Shown piece after piece: positions 13,048-20,758 of a stretch of DNA of 42,006 nucleotides. Position 1 is the first letter of the stretch, and the number at the start of each line of letters is the position of its first letter. The notes beneath the pieces are model-generated. The model searched no databases. It was not told the DNA's origin and worked only from the letters and a program-made list of their open reading frames with translations. The stretch comes from Clostridia bacterium (GTDB lineage: Bacteria > Bacillota > Clostridia > Oscillospirales > Acutalibacteraceae), in NCBI GenBank assembly GCA_024404025.1, contig JAKSQP010000020.1, positions 1-42,006 on the forward strand, given 5' to 3'. Position numbers and translations under genes: made by a program.

Positions 13048-15464
13048 TGAAAGACCCCAAAGAACTTCTCGCAATGATGTCTCTTGAAGAAAAAGCCGCT
13101 TTGTGCGACGGCAAGGATTTCTGGCATCTCAAAGGATTCGAGAAATACGGTATTCCCGAAATAATGGTTTGCGACGGCCCTCACGGACTTCGCAAAAAGG
13201 ATTACAGCAAAACGGGTTCAAGCCTTTCCTGCTCTGTTCCCTCGATATGCTTCCCGACAGCGGCAACAACCGCCTGTTCGTGGGATCCCGAGCTGCTTCA
13301 CGAAATGGGTGTCGCTCTCGGAAAGAAGTGTCTCAAGGAAGAAGTCGGCGTGCTTCTCGGCCCGGGCATCAATATGAAGCGTTCGCCTCTCTGCGGCAGA
13401 AACTTTGAATATTTTTCGGAAGATCCCGTGCTTGCCGGCGAGCTTGCCGCAGGATTCATAAACGGCGTTCAGTCAATGGGAGTCGGCACATCTCTCAAGC
13501 ATTTCTGCGCAAACAGCCAGGAAACTCGCAGAATGACCTGCGATTCGGTTGTTGACGAAAGAGCGCTCAGAGAAATTTATCTCACCGCATTTGAAATTGC
13601 CGTCAAGAAGGCGCAGCCCTGGACGGTTATGAATTCTTATAATAAAATCAACGGCTTCCACGGCTCCGAAAACAAGCATACGCAAACCGAAATTCTCCGT
13701 GATGAATGGGGCTTCAAGGGCGCAGTTGTTTCGGACTGGGGCGCAGTTAATGACAGAGCTCTCGGTCTCACAAACGGCAACGATATCGAAATGCCCTCAT
13801 CATCCGGCGCAGGCACAAAGAAAATAGTTGAAGCGGTCAAAAACGGCACTCTTGACGAAGCGATCGTTGATGCAAGAGCGCTCAAGGTGCTTGAGCTTAT
13901 CAAGAAGGCTTCCGACGGCGCAAAGAAGGACTATCAATATAACGATGCCGATGATCAGCCTCTTGCAAGAAGAGTTGCTTCTCAGTCGATGGTTCTTCTC
14001 AAGAATAACGGAATTCTTCCTCTTAAAAAGGAAGGAAAGATTGCCGTTATCGGCGATTTTGCAAAGAATCCGAGATACCAGGGCGCAGGCTCATCGCAGA
14101 TCAATCCCACTCAGCTTGACAATGCTTTTGACGAGCTTAAAAACGCCGGTTATGATGTTGAATTTGCCCAGGGCTATGAGCGTTCACTCAAAAAGGCAAA
14201 GAAAAACGCCGATCACCTTAAAGATGCTTCCGATCTTGCGGCAAAGAGCGATGCCGTTATACTCTTTATCGGTCTGACCGATGAATATGAATCCGAGGGC
14301 TATGACAGATCCCACATGAGCCTTCCCGAAGCGCACAATGCACTTGTTGAAGAAATTCTCAAGGTCAATGAGAATGTTATTGTTGTTCTTGCAGGCGGCT
14401 CACCGGTTGAGATGCCCTGGAATGACAGAGTTTCGGCAGTTCTCAATTCATATCTCGGCGGTCAGGCGGGAGCAGGCGCTGTTGCCGACATAATTTCCGG
14501 TAAGGTCAATCCCTCCGGCAAGCTTGCAGAAACCTATCCGATGTGTTACGGCTGCACTCCGGCGAAAAACAATTTCCCCGGCAACCCCGCATCGGTCGAA
14601 TTCCGTGAGAGCGTTTATATCGGTTACAGATATTATCAGAAGATCGGCAAGAAGGTGCGCTATCCCTTCGGCTTCGGCCTTTCATATACAAGCTTTGAAT
14701 ACAGCGACATAAAGCTTGATAAGAACGATATATGCGATATTGACAACCTCAAAGCAACCTGCAAGATAAAGAACACCGGCGATATGGCAGGCTTTGAAAC
14801 GGTGCAGCTCTATGTTTCCGATAAGGAAAGCACGGCTTTCAGACCAGTCAGAGAGCTTAAGGCATTCAAAAAGATTTGGCTTGAAGCAGGCGAGGAAAAG
14901 GAAGTTTCATTTGAGCTTAACAGAAGAGCATTCGCATTTTATAATGTAAAAATAAATGACTGGTGTGTTGAAAGCGGCGAATTTGATATTCTTATCGGCG
15001 CATCGAGCGAGGATATAAGACTTTCCGCAGCTGTCAACGTTTCGGCTCCCGCAGTTCCGATGCCGGATTATTCGGAATCCGCTCCGGTTTATTATTCGGG
15101 CGAAGTTCAGGATGTTCCCGATGAGCAGTTCAAGGCAGTTCTCGGCAGAGATATTCCCGCTTCGGATTTTGACAAGAGCAAGCCGATCGACATAAGCGAC
15201 AACTTTGAAAATGCCGCGCATACAAAGAACGGCGCAAAGCTTTATAAGCTGCTCAAAACTCTTATTCCCGAGGGATTTGCTCAGGCGATTGCGCTCACAA
15301 CTCCTTTCCGTGATTTTATCAGCATGAGCGGCGGAGTATTCAGCGAAAGAATGGCAGAAGGTCTTTGCAGAATCCTCAACGGAGAAAAGGGCGGAATCAG
15401 AATGATTCTTAAGGGCATTCCCGCAGCGATCAAGGGAATAGGTCCTCTTATGAAAAACATATAA
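13047..15464 (+). CDS. Glycoside hydrolase family 3 protein (beta-glucosidase type)
   Basis: 805 residues with no signal peptide, so a cytosolic enzyme acting on imported oligosaccharides. The N-terminal GH3 barrel carries VCDGPHGLRK, GPGINMKRSPLCGRNFEY, the KHF motif (151-153) and the nucleophile Asp230 in GAVVSDWG. The second GH3 domain includes GLTDEYESEGYDR, which supplies the acid/base glutamate. A fibronectin type III-like domain follows (YVSDKESTAFRPVRELKAF) and a C-terminal extension of about 120 residues (from about 685) is unassigned. Beta-glucosidase is the commonest activity, but xylosidase or others are possible. It is translationally coupled to rmuC, an odd partner. A terminator follows at 15496. 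Confidence 0.92.
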   Translation: MKDPKELLAMMSLEEKAALCDGKDFWHLKGFEKYGIPEIMVCDGPHGLRKKDYSKTGSSLSCSVPSICFPTAATTACSWDPELLHEMGVALGKKCLKEEVGVLLGPGINMKRSPLCGRNFEYFSEDPVLAGELAAGFINGVQSMGVGTSLKHFCANSQETRRMTCDSVVDERALREIYLTAFEIAVKKAQPWTVMNSYNKINGFHGSENKHTQTEILRDEWGFKGAVVSDWGAVNDRALGLTNGNDIEMPSSSGAGTKKIVEAVKNGTLDEAIVDARALKVLELIKKASDGAKKDYQYNDADDQPLARRVASQSMVLLKNNGILPLKKEGKIAVIGDFAKNPRYQGAGSSQINPTQLDNAFDELKNAGYDVEFAQGYERSLKKAKKNADHLKDASDLAAKSDAVILFIGLTDEYESEGYDRSHMSLPEAHNALVEEILKVNENVIVVLAGGSPVEMPWNDRVSAVLNSYLGGQAGAGAVADIISGKVNPSGKLAETYPMCYGCTPAKNNFPGNPASVEFRESVYIGYRYYQKIGKKVRYPFGFGLSYTSFEYSDIKLDKNDICDIDNLKATCKIKNTGDMAGFETVQLYVSDKESTAFRPVRELKAFKKIWLEAGEEKEVSFELNRRAFAFYNVKINDWCVESGEFDILIGASSEDIRLSAAVNVSAPAVPMPDYSESAPVYYSGEVQDVPDEQFKAVLGRDIPASDFDKSKPIDISDNFENAAHTKNGAKLYKLLKTLIPEGFAQAIALTTPFRDFISMSGGVFSERMAEGLCRILNGEKGGIRMILKGIPAAIKGIGPLMKNI

Positions 15465-15495
15465 ATATATTTTATAATAACTGAATAAAAGTTTA

Positions 15496-15536
15496 AAGAG
15501 AGATGATTCCGGGAAAATACCGGAATCATCTCTCTT
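15496..15536 (+). terminator. Terminator after the GH3 gene
   Basis: A perfect 17 bp stem (15496-15512 with 15520-15536) and a seven-base loop, with only a weak T run afterwards. The arm AAGAGAGATGATT is shared with the ileS terminator at 23972. Confidence 0.8.
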
Positions 15537-15553
15537 GTTCTGTTCCACCGCAT

Positions 15554-15619
15554 GGCACGGATTCATCCGTGCCGTATAAAAAAATTCACGACAGCAGGCG
15601 GCAAGCATAAATGCTTGCC
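15554..15619. repeat. Pair of perfect palindromes in a REP-like intergenic element
   Basis: Two perfect hairpins lie between the GH3 terminator and metA: GGCACGGA/TCCGTGCC (15554-15573, loop TTCA) and GGCAAGCAT/ATGCTTGCC (15600-15619, loop AA). Further GTGCCGTG and GGCGG blocks extend to 15655. The GC-rich palindromes in an otherwise AT-rich gap look like an intergenic repeat family. Only one copy is present in this window. Confidence 0.6.
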
Positions 15620-15655
15620 CTACGGGGCGTGGCGGCTTGTTTTTTCGTGCCGTGT

Positions 15656-16573
15656 TCAACCAAGTGTTTCAAGGTCATAGGGCGTTGACTGATAGACGAA
15701 ATAATTCAGCCAGTTCGTATAGAGCAGGCTTCCGTGAGAACGCCAGTTGACTATCGGAGGATTATCGGGGTTATCATCGGGATAATAATTTTCGGGGATA
15801 GCCGTGTCAAGCCCTGCGGCGGCATCTCTGCGGTATTCCGCATCAAGCGTAAGCGGATCATATTCCGCATGACCCATAACGAAAAACTGCCTTCCGCCGA
15901 CGGTTGAAACGATGTGAACTCCCGCTTTTTCGGAAGAGGCTAGAATTTTCAGCTCCGGAATGGCTTCTATATCGCTTCTTTCAACATAAGTATATCTCGA
16001 ATGGGGAACATAAAACACATCGTCAAATCCCCGGAGAAGCATTGAAAGAGCGTAGTCGGCTCTGTGAGGATAAACGCCGAAAAGCTTCTTTTCCATAAGT
16101 TTTTTCTTTATTCCGAAGTGATAATATAATCCTGCCTGCGCACCCCAGCAGATATGCAGAGTGCTGTGAACATGGGTTTTGCTCCATTCCATGATTTCGC
16201 AGAGTTCTTCCCAGTAATCGACTTCTTCAAATTCCTTAAGCTCAACGGGAGCGCCGGTGATTATCATTCCGTCGAATTTTTCTTTGCGAACATCATCGAA
16301 GGTGCTGTAAAAAGCGAGAAGATGATCCTGCGCCGTGTTCAGCGACATATGGCTCTTCATTCTTATGAGAGTAAGCTCGATCTGAAGAGGGGTGTTGCCG
16401 AGAATTCTGGATATCTGTGTTTCCGTTTCGATTTTCTTCGGCATAAGATTGAGCAGAAGGATCTTAAGCGGACGGATATCCTGCGTGATCGCTCTTGTCT
16501 CGGTCATTACGAATATGTTTTCATCTGCGAGGGTCTGAACGGCAGGCAGATCATTCGGTATTTTGATAGGCAT
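15656..16573 (-). CDS. metA: Homoserine O-acetyltransferase, MetA-type
   Basis: 305 residues. It acylates the hydroxyl of homoserine, the first committed step of methionine synthesis. Motifs: the N-terminal [11 protein letters not shown] typical of MetA, the nucleophile Cys142 in [10 protein letters not shown], and GHAEYDP near the C-terminus carrying catalytic His and Glu. Position 111 is Glu (in [10 protein letters not shown]). In characterised MetA proteins Glu111 selects acetyl-CoA and Gly111 succinyl-CoA, so acetyltransferase activity is expected, fitting the O-acetylhomoserine enzyme encoded just upstream. AGGAG precedes the ATG. The gene is second in the metY-metA operon, 25 bp after metY. 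Confidence 0.95.
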   Translation of the reverse strand: MPIKIPNDLPAVQTLADENIFVMTETRAITQDIRPLKILLLNLMPKKIETETQISRILGNTPLQIELTLIRMKSHMSLNTAQDHLLAFYSTFDDVRKEKFDGMIITGAPVELKEFEEVDYWEELCEIMEWSKTHVHSTLHICWGAQAGLYYHFGIKKKLMEKKLFGVYPHRADYALSMLLRGFDDVFYVPHSRYTYVERSDIEAIPELKILASSEKAGVHIVSTVGGRQFFVMGHAEYDPLTLDAEYRRDAAAGLDTAIPENYYPDDNPDNPPIVNWRSHGSLLYTNWLNYFVYQSTPYDLETLG

Positions 16574-16598
16574 TATAAATTGCTCCTGAAATTAAAAA

Positions 16599-17882
16599 TT
16601 ATAAAGCGGCAAGAGCCTGATCAATATCTCTGATAAGGTCTTCTGCGCCTTCAAGTCCGACTGAAAGTCTGACAAGATCGGGCGAAACGCCGCCTGCGAT
16701 CAGCTCTTCATCGGTCATCTGGCGGTGGGTCGTTGTTGCGGGATGAAGGCAGCAGGAACGGGCATCTGCAACATGGGTTTCAATTGCGATAAGCTTGAGA
16801 TTGTTCATAAATTTCGCAGCTGCTTCTCTGCCGCCCTTAACTCCGAAGCTGACTACTCCGCAGGTGCCGTTTGCGAGATATTTCTGCGCAAGAGCGTAAT
16901 CGGGGCTTGAGGAAAGAGCCGGATAGCTGACCCAGGTTATCATATCGTGATTTTCAAGATGCTTTGCAATCGTAAGAGCGTTTTCGCAATGGCGGGCAAC
17001 TCTTACATGGAGGCTTTCAAGACCGAGGTTGAGTATAAAAGCACTCATAGGAGCGGGAGTTGCGCCGAGGTCTCTCATAAGCTGAACGGTTGCCTTCGTG
17101 ATATATGCGCCTTCGATTCCGAAACGTTCTGTGTAGGTCACGCCGTGATAGCTGTCGTCGGGAGTGCAGAGTCCGGGATATTTATCGGCATATTTCGTCC
17201 AGTCAAATTTGCCCGAATCTATGATCGCTCCGCCTACTGCGCTGCCGTGGCCGTCCATATATTTTGTTGTTGAATGCGTAACGATGTCTGCACCCCATTC
17301 AATCGGTCTGCAGTTGACGGGGGTGGGGAAGGTGTTGTCTATAACAAGCGGAACGCCGTGAGCGTGAGCGGCTTTTGAAAATCTTTCAATATCAAGAACG
17401 GAAAGAGACGGATTTGCGAGAGTTTCGCCGAAAACCATCTTTGTTTCGGGGGTGAAAGCGGCTTCAAGCTCTTCATCGGAGCATTTCGGAGAAACGAATG
17501 TAACATTGATTCCCATTCTTTTGAATGTTACGGCGAAAAGATTATATGTGCCGCCGTAAATAGCGGAGGATGAAACGATATGGTCGCCGCAGCTGCAGAT
17601 GTTGAAAGCTGCAAAGAAATTTGCAGCCATGCCGGAGGAGGTGAGCATTGCAGCGGAGCCGCCCTCAAGAGCGCAGATTTTTGCCGCAACCGAATCGCAG
17701 GTCGGATTCTGAAGCCTTGAGTAAAAATATCCTTCGGCTTCAAGGTCGAAAAGCTTGCCCATTTCTTCGCCCGTGTCATATTTGAAGGTTGTGCTCTGAA
17801 TTATCGGGAGCTGCCTGGGTTCGCCGTTCTGCGGTCTGTATCCGCCCTGAACACATTTGGTGGAAACTGTCATATTTTTCAT
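16599..17882 (-). CDS. metY: O-acetylhomoserine sulfhydrylase (aminocarboxypropyltransferase)
   Basis: 427 residues, the usual length for MetY and longer than cystathionine gamma-synthase. This PLP enzyme makes homocysteine from O-acetylhomoserine and sulfide. Motifs: YSRLQNPT (54-61), SSGMAA, IDNTFPTP (181-188), the Schiff-base Lys207 in THSTTKYMDGHG and the C-terminal RLSVGLEGAEDLI. Pairing with an acetyl-type MetA supports direct sulfhydrylation. GGAGG precedes the ATG. The promoter at 17924-17952 gives a leader of only about 35 nt; no SAM riboswitch or T-box fits in it, so regulation must be by another route. Confidence 0.95.
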   Translation of the reverse strand: MKNMTVSTKCVQGGYRPQNGEPRQLPIIQSTTFKYDTGEEMGKLFDLEAEGYFYSRLQNPTCDSVAAKICALEGGSAAMLTSSGMAANFFAAFNICSCGDHIVSSSAIYGGTYNLFAVTFKRMGINVTFVSPKCSDEELEAAFTPETKMVFGETLANPSLSVLDIERFSKAAHAHGVPLVIDNTFPTPVNCRPIEWGADIVTHSTTKYMDGHGSAVGGAIIDSGKFDWTKYADKYPGLCTPDDSYHGVTYTERFGIEGAYITKATVQLMRDLGATPAPMSAFILNLGLESLHVRVARHCENALTIAKHLENHDMITWVSYPALSSSPDYALAQKYLANGTCGVVSFGVKGGREAAAKFMNNLKLIAIETHVADARSCCLHPATTTHRQMTDEELIAGGVSPDLVRLSVGLEGAEDLIRDIDQALAAL

Positions 17883-17923
17883 ATATTATCCTCCGTTCCG
17901 GAATAGATTTCGTAAATATAATT

Positions 17924-17952
17924 ATATTAACAGATTGTATTGTTTTTTTCAA
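17924..17952 (-). promoter_or_regulatory. Promoter of metY-metA
   Basis: On the minus strand TTGAAA (17947-17952), 17 bp, TAATAT (17924-17929). Confidence 0.75.
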
Positions 17953-17960
17953 TGATTTAT

Positions 17961-17994
17961 AAAGAAAAAGTGTGCATCCGAAGATACACACTTT
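17961..17994 (-). terminator. Terminator of rpsF-ssb-rpsR
   Basis: A 12 bp stem between 17967 and 17994 closed by a UUCG tetraloop (C-UUCG-G on the minus strand), with a T-rich tail at 17961-17969. Confidence 0.9.
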
Positions 17995-18019
17995 AAAATT
18001 CTTATTGGTTTCTTCCTTA

Positions 18020-18265
18020 TCAGTCGCTTGTGTAGGGAAGAAGAGCAACCTGGCGGGCACGCTTGATGGCGATCGTGAGATCACGCTGATGCTTTGCGCA
18101 GGTACCTGTTACACGACGGGGAAGGATTTTAGCTCTGTCTGATGTGAACTTGTTGAGCTTGTTGATATCCTTATAATCAATGCTCTCTGCTTTTTCTACG
18201 CAGAAGGAGCAAACTTTTCTACGGCCCTTTTTGTTGGGTCTTCTGTCGTTCTTTTCGTAAGCCAT
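18020..18265 (-). CDS. rpsR: 30S ribosomal protein S18
   Basis: 81 residues, the expected size. It binds with S6 on the platform of the small subunit. The VCSFC pair, together with a later Cys in TGTCAKHQR, suggests the zinc-binding (C+) form. [17 protein letters not shown] is the family signature. AAGGAGG precedes the ATG. It is last in the conserved rpsF-ssb-rpsR operon, 37 bp after ssb, and ends at a UUCG-capped terminator. Confidence 0.98.
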   Translation of the reverse strand: MAYEKNDRRPNKKGRRKVCSFCVEKAESIDYKDINKLNKFTSDRAKILPRRVTGTCAKHQRDLTIAIKRARQVALLPYTSD

Positions 18266-18302
18266 GGATTAAACCTCCTTTTTCAGATGTGAAAAGATGA
18301 AC

Positions 18303-18743
18303 TCAGAACGGGAGATCATCTTCGGGAATTTCCTTGAAATCGCTGTCGTCTGCGTTGACGAAAGCCGGAGCAGCGGGAATCGGAGCCGAATAAGCATCAT
18401 TTCTGCTTACGGTGTTTGATTCGTTCTTTGATCCGCAGAAACTGACGTTATCTGCAACAATCTCAACGGCTTTTCTCTTGTTGCCGCTCTTGTCTTCATA
18501 CATTCTTGTCTGAATGCTGCCCTGAACGGCGATCATTGAGCCTTTGCGGAAATACTTTGAAACGAATTCTGCTGTCTGTCTCCAGGCAACAACATCAATG
18601 AAATCCGCCTGACGCTCTTCATTCTGGCGAACGAAGTTTCTGTCAACGGCAACAGTGAATGAACAAACGGAAGTTCCGTTTCCTGTAGTGCGAAGCTCGG
18701 GGTCTGCAACAAGCCTGCCCATTAATACGGCACAGTTAAGCAT
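18303..18743 (-). CDS. ssb: Single-stranded DNA-binding protein
   Basis: 146 residues. The N-terminal OB fold (about 1-105) begins MLNCAVLMGRLVADPELR and contains DFIDVVAWRQTAEFVSKYFRKG, the classic SSB core. A short disordered linker follows. The acidic tip ends DDLPF, the partner-binding tail that recruits replication and repair proteins. AAGGAGG precedes the ATG, 12 bp after rpsF. Placement between rpsF and rpsR is the standard bacterial order, so this is the main replicative SSB. Confidence 0.97.
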   Translation of the reverse strand: MLNCAVLMGRLVADPELRTTGNGTSVCSFTVAVDRNFVRQNEERQADFIDVVAWRQTAEFVSKYFRKGSMIAVQGSIQTRMYEDKSGNKRKAVEIVADNVSFCGSKNESNTVSRNDAYSAPIPAAPAFVNADDSDFKEIPEDDLPF

Positions 18744-18755
18744 TACAGTACCTCC

Positions 18756-19043
18756 TTAGTCTTTTCTGATGATGAGTGAACGAAGAACACCGTCTGTGAT
18801 CTTGAAAACACGATCAAGCTCAGCGGGGAACTCGGGCTCTGCCTGATAATTGAAGAGAACATAGTATCCCTCAAGTTCGTCTTCGATGGGATATGCGAGC
18901 TTGCGCTTGCCCCACTCGTCAACGCTCTCAAGAGTGCCGTTAGCTTCGATCATACCCTTGAATTTCTCAAGGAGCGGCTGAGCAGCTTCTTCACCGTTTG
19001 CAACTGAAAAAACTACCATAGTCTCATAGTTGTTTGCTGACAT
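18756..19043 (-). CDS. rpsF: 30S ribosomal protein S6
   Basis: 95 residues. S6 forms a heterodimer with S18 on the platform of the 30S subunit. The N-terminal NYETMVVF, the central WGKRKLAYPIEDELEGYYVLFNYQ and the C-terminal ITDGVLRSLIIRK are canonical. AAGGAGG lies upstream of the ATG. It is the first gene of the rpsF-ssb-rpsR operon behind a leader of about 105 nt with a strong hairpin at 19071-19089. That would fit autoregulation by the S6:S18 complex, known in many bacteria. Confidence 0.97.
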   Translation of the reverse strand: MSANNYETMVVFSVANGEEAAQPLLEKFKGMIEANGTLESVDEWGKRKLAYPIEDELEGYYVLFNYQAEPEFPAELDRVFKITDGVLRSLIIRKD

Positions 19044-19070
19044 TCTTTTAGCACCTCCTTATGGTCTTTG

Positions 19071-19089
19071 GTCACGGATCACCCGTGAC
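19071..19089 (-). promoter_or_regulatory. Leader hairpin of rpsF, possible S6:S18 binding element
   Basis: A perfect 7 bp stem GTCACGG/CCGTGAC with a five-base loop, close to the rpsF ribosome binding site. Flanking GGTCT and AGACC segments can pair around it. S6:S18 leader motifs use a CCG-bearing hairpin in this position; the match here is by position and general form only. Confidence 0.45.
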
Positions 19090-19156
19090 AAGGATAAAAA
19101 ATTTAATCCTGCACGCAAGGCACGGCTGAATAGACCGCTCCCGGCGATGCTTACAT

Positions 19157-19185
19157 ATTCTAACAGACCGGGCACGGAATGTCAA
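19157..19185 (-). promoter_or_regulatory. Promoter of rpsF-ssb-rpsR
   Basis: On the minus strand TTGACA (19180-19185), 17 bp, TAGAAT (19157-19162). Confidence 0.88.
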
Positions 19186-19255
19186 GCATTATTTTTTATG
19201 AATATTATAATGCGGCAAACATCTGCGTTATGACCACAGTATATTGTATCTGCTC

Positions 19256-19284
19256 TTGAAATTTGGTGAAAAAAGCTATATAAT
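19256..19284 (+). promoter_or_regulatory. Promoter of the secreted metallophosphoesterase
   Basis: TTGAAA (19256-19261), 17 bp, TATAAT (19279-19284). Confidence 0.85.
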
Positions 19285-19317
19285 TATTCCATAAAAATCA
19301 TCAGGAGTGAAAAAAAT

Positions 19318-20415
19318 ATGAAAAAACTCATTGCACTTTTACTTTCGCTGGCGCTCATGCTCGGCGTATGTGTCTGCTCTTTTGCAGGCGAAGCCCCCTA
19401 TGCTTCCGTTGTTACGGCATCCGATTTTCAGAATGTCGGCAGCGCAGCGTTTGACCGTTTTGGAACGATTCTCGGAAAAATGAAAGCAGACGGACTCGAT
19501 AAACTTGATTCCGTGCTTACCGGCGGAGATTATTCGCTTCTTCTTTTCAATCAGGCAAAGCCCGAAATTGCAAAAATAAGAGGCGTTGTTCTTGAAGCTT
19601 TCCCCGAAACAGACCCCAATGCCGTTGTAAATATTCAGGGCAACCACGATAATCCGACGGAAGAATTTGCCGACACCGGATTTTATGATATGGGCGCATA
19701 CTGCCTTTATGCTGTCAACGAGGACGATTTCCCATGGAAGCAGAACAGCACCGACGGAAGTGCAGTCAGAACGCTTGCGGCTGACATTGATTCAAAGCTC
19801 GGCGCAATGATCGAAGCGGAAGATTTAAGACCCGTTATCGTTATAACCCATGTTCCTCTTCATCACACGGACAGAACGAATTACGGCGACAATATGTACG
19901 CTTCATATATATTCAATGTTCTCAACGAAAAAGGAAAGAAGCTTGATATAATCTTCCTTTTCGGCCACAATCATTCGGGCGATTATGATGATTATATCGG
20001 CGGCTCGGTCAATTTCCTTGCAAAGGGCGAAGAGATTCGTGTTCCGATGAGCGACAAGACCGGCAAGGACTGCTATACAAATGAAACTCTTAATTTCACC
20101 TATGCAAACTGCGGCTATGTCGGCACATCAATGAATGCCGAAGATGAAACTTCAACAAATGAACTTACCGCAGGTCTGATTCAGTTCTGCAGCAGCACAA
20201 TAAAAATCAGCAAATATTCAACCGAAGGCGTTTTCAAAACCTGGACAGTTGAAAAAATCAACAAAAATTCATCCGTTAAAGAGCCTTCATATCCCTCGTT
20301 TGAATGCTCCTGCTCATGCCATTCCGGCAATAATATTCTTTGGAACATCTATATATTCTTCTGCAAACTTTTCGGAATCAATGAATACTGTGTCTGCGGA
20401 GCAAAGCATTATTGA
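19318..20415 (+). CDS. Secreted calcineurin-like metallophosphoesterase with Cys-rich C-terminal tail
   Basis: 365 residues. A signal peptide (1-23, cleaved near SFAG) exports it. Metallophosphoesterase motifs appear in order: SDFQ (35-38, with Gln where His is usual), GGD (69-71), GNHD (108-111), THVPLHH (177-183) and GHNHS (216-220), so two metal ions are probably bound. The substrate may be a phosphodiester or nucleotide. The last 36 residues form a separate module: CSCSCH (330-335), a hydrophobic stretch with Trp, Ile and Phe (338-352), then CVCGAKHY (358-365). This tail looks like a sorting or anchoring module. AGGAGTG precedes the ATG. It is a single-gene transcript. Confidence 0.85.
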   Translation: MKKLIALLLSLALMLGVCVCSFAGEAPYASVVTASDFQNVGSAAFDRFGTILGKMKADGLDKLDSVLTGGDYSLLLFNQAKPEIAKIRGVVLEAFPETDPNAVVNIQGNHDNPTEEFADTGFYDMGAYCLYAVNEDDFPWKQNSTDGSAVRTLAADIDSKLGAMIEAEDLRPVIVITHVPLHHTDRTNYGDNMYASYIFNVLNEKGKKLDIIFLFGHNHSGDYDDYIGGSVNFLAKGEEIRVPMSDKTGKDCYTNETLNFTYANCGYVGTSMNAEDETSTNELTAGLIQFCSSTIKISKYSTEGVFKTWTVEKINKNSSVKEPSYPSFECSCSCHSGNNILWNIYIFFCKLFGINEYCVCGAKHY

Positions 20416-20431
20416 TTCGATTATAAAGTTA

Positions 20432-20460
20432 TTGACAATAAAATAACTTTGTGATACACT
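20432..20460 (+). promoter_or_regulatory. Promoter of the ileS T-box transcript
   Basis: TTGACA (20432-20437), 17 bp, TACACT (20455-20460) with an upstream TG. A 9 bp AT-rich inverted repeat (20425-20433 with 20442-20450) overlaps the -35 box and may be the end hairpin of the previous gene. Confidence 0.65.
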
Positions 20461-20466
20461 ACATTA

Positions 20467-20717
20467 GATATTTGAATATTTCCCAAAAGATTATGACGGA
20501 GACAGTATTTTCGGCGCCTTTGTCTTTCAGTGAGCCGGTGACAGTGCAAAACCGGCAGACGATGCCGAAAAGAATATCACTCCCGAATCGCAGACCGAAA
20601 GATTCATCGAGTAGGCTCTGACGGCAGTCCGCCGTTACCGGGCGCATAATGTCGGTTATGTTCGGGTGGTTTAATAAGCTTTGGCTTTGTCCCGTTTCGG
20701 GGCAGAGCCTTTTTTTA
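20467..20717 (+). ncRNA. T-box leader controlling ileS (isoleucine specifier)
   Basis: The 290 bp before ileS carry no gene but a full T-box arrangement. A long stem I region holds GAATATCACTCC with specifier codon ATC (Ile) at 20576-20578. Middle stems follow (20615-20650). The T-box core GGGTGGTTTAA at 20664 supplies UGGU (20667-20670) to pair with the tRNA-Ile ACCA end. A terminator comes next (20683-20693 with 20699-20709, seven or more T). Uncharged tRNA-Ile should stabilise the antiterminator and switch ileS on. Confidence 0.9.
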
Positions 20718-20758
20718 TGTATCAGGATATTTTCAGAATATAAACGGAGGAAAACAAA

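Noticed and set aside
14907..15659. 250-codon open frame on the minus strand across the end of the GH3 gene
   Set aside because: It runs antisense to a well-supported glycosidase, includes the palindromic repeat block, and has no family-like motifs or ribosome binding site.
17883..17960. SAM riboswitch or T-box before metY
   Set aside because: The leader from the predicted start is only about 35 nt and has no matching conserved elements.
20425..20450. Terminator of the phosphoesterase gene
   Set aside because: The 9 bp stem is AT-rich, lacks a T run and overlaps the ileS promoter -35; it may be an operator or chance.
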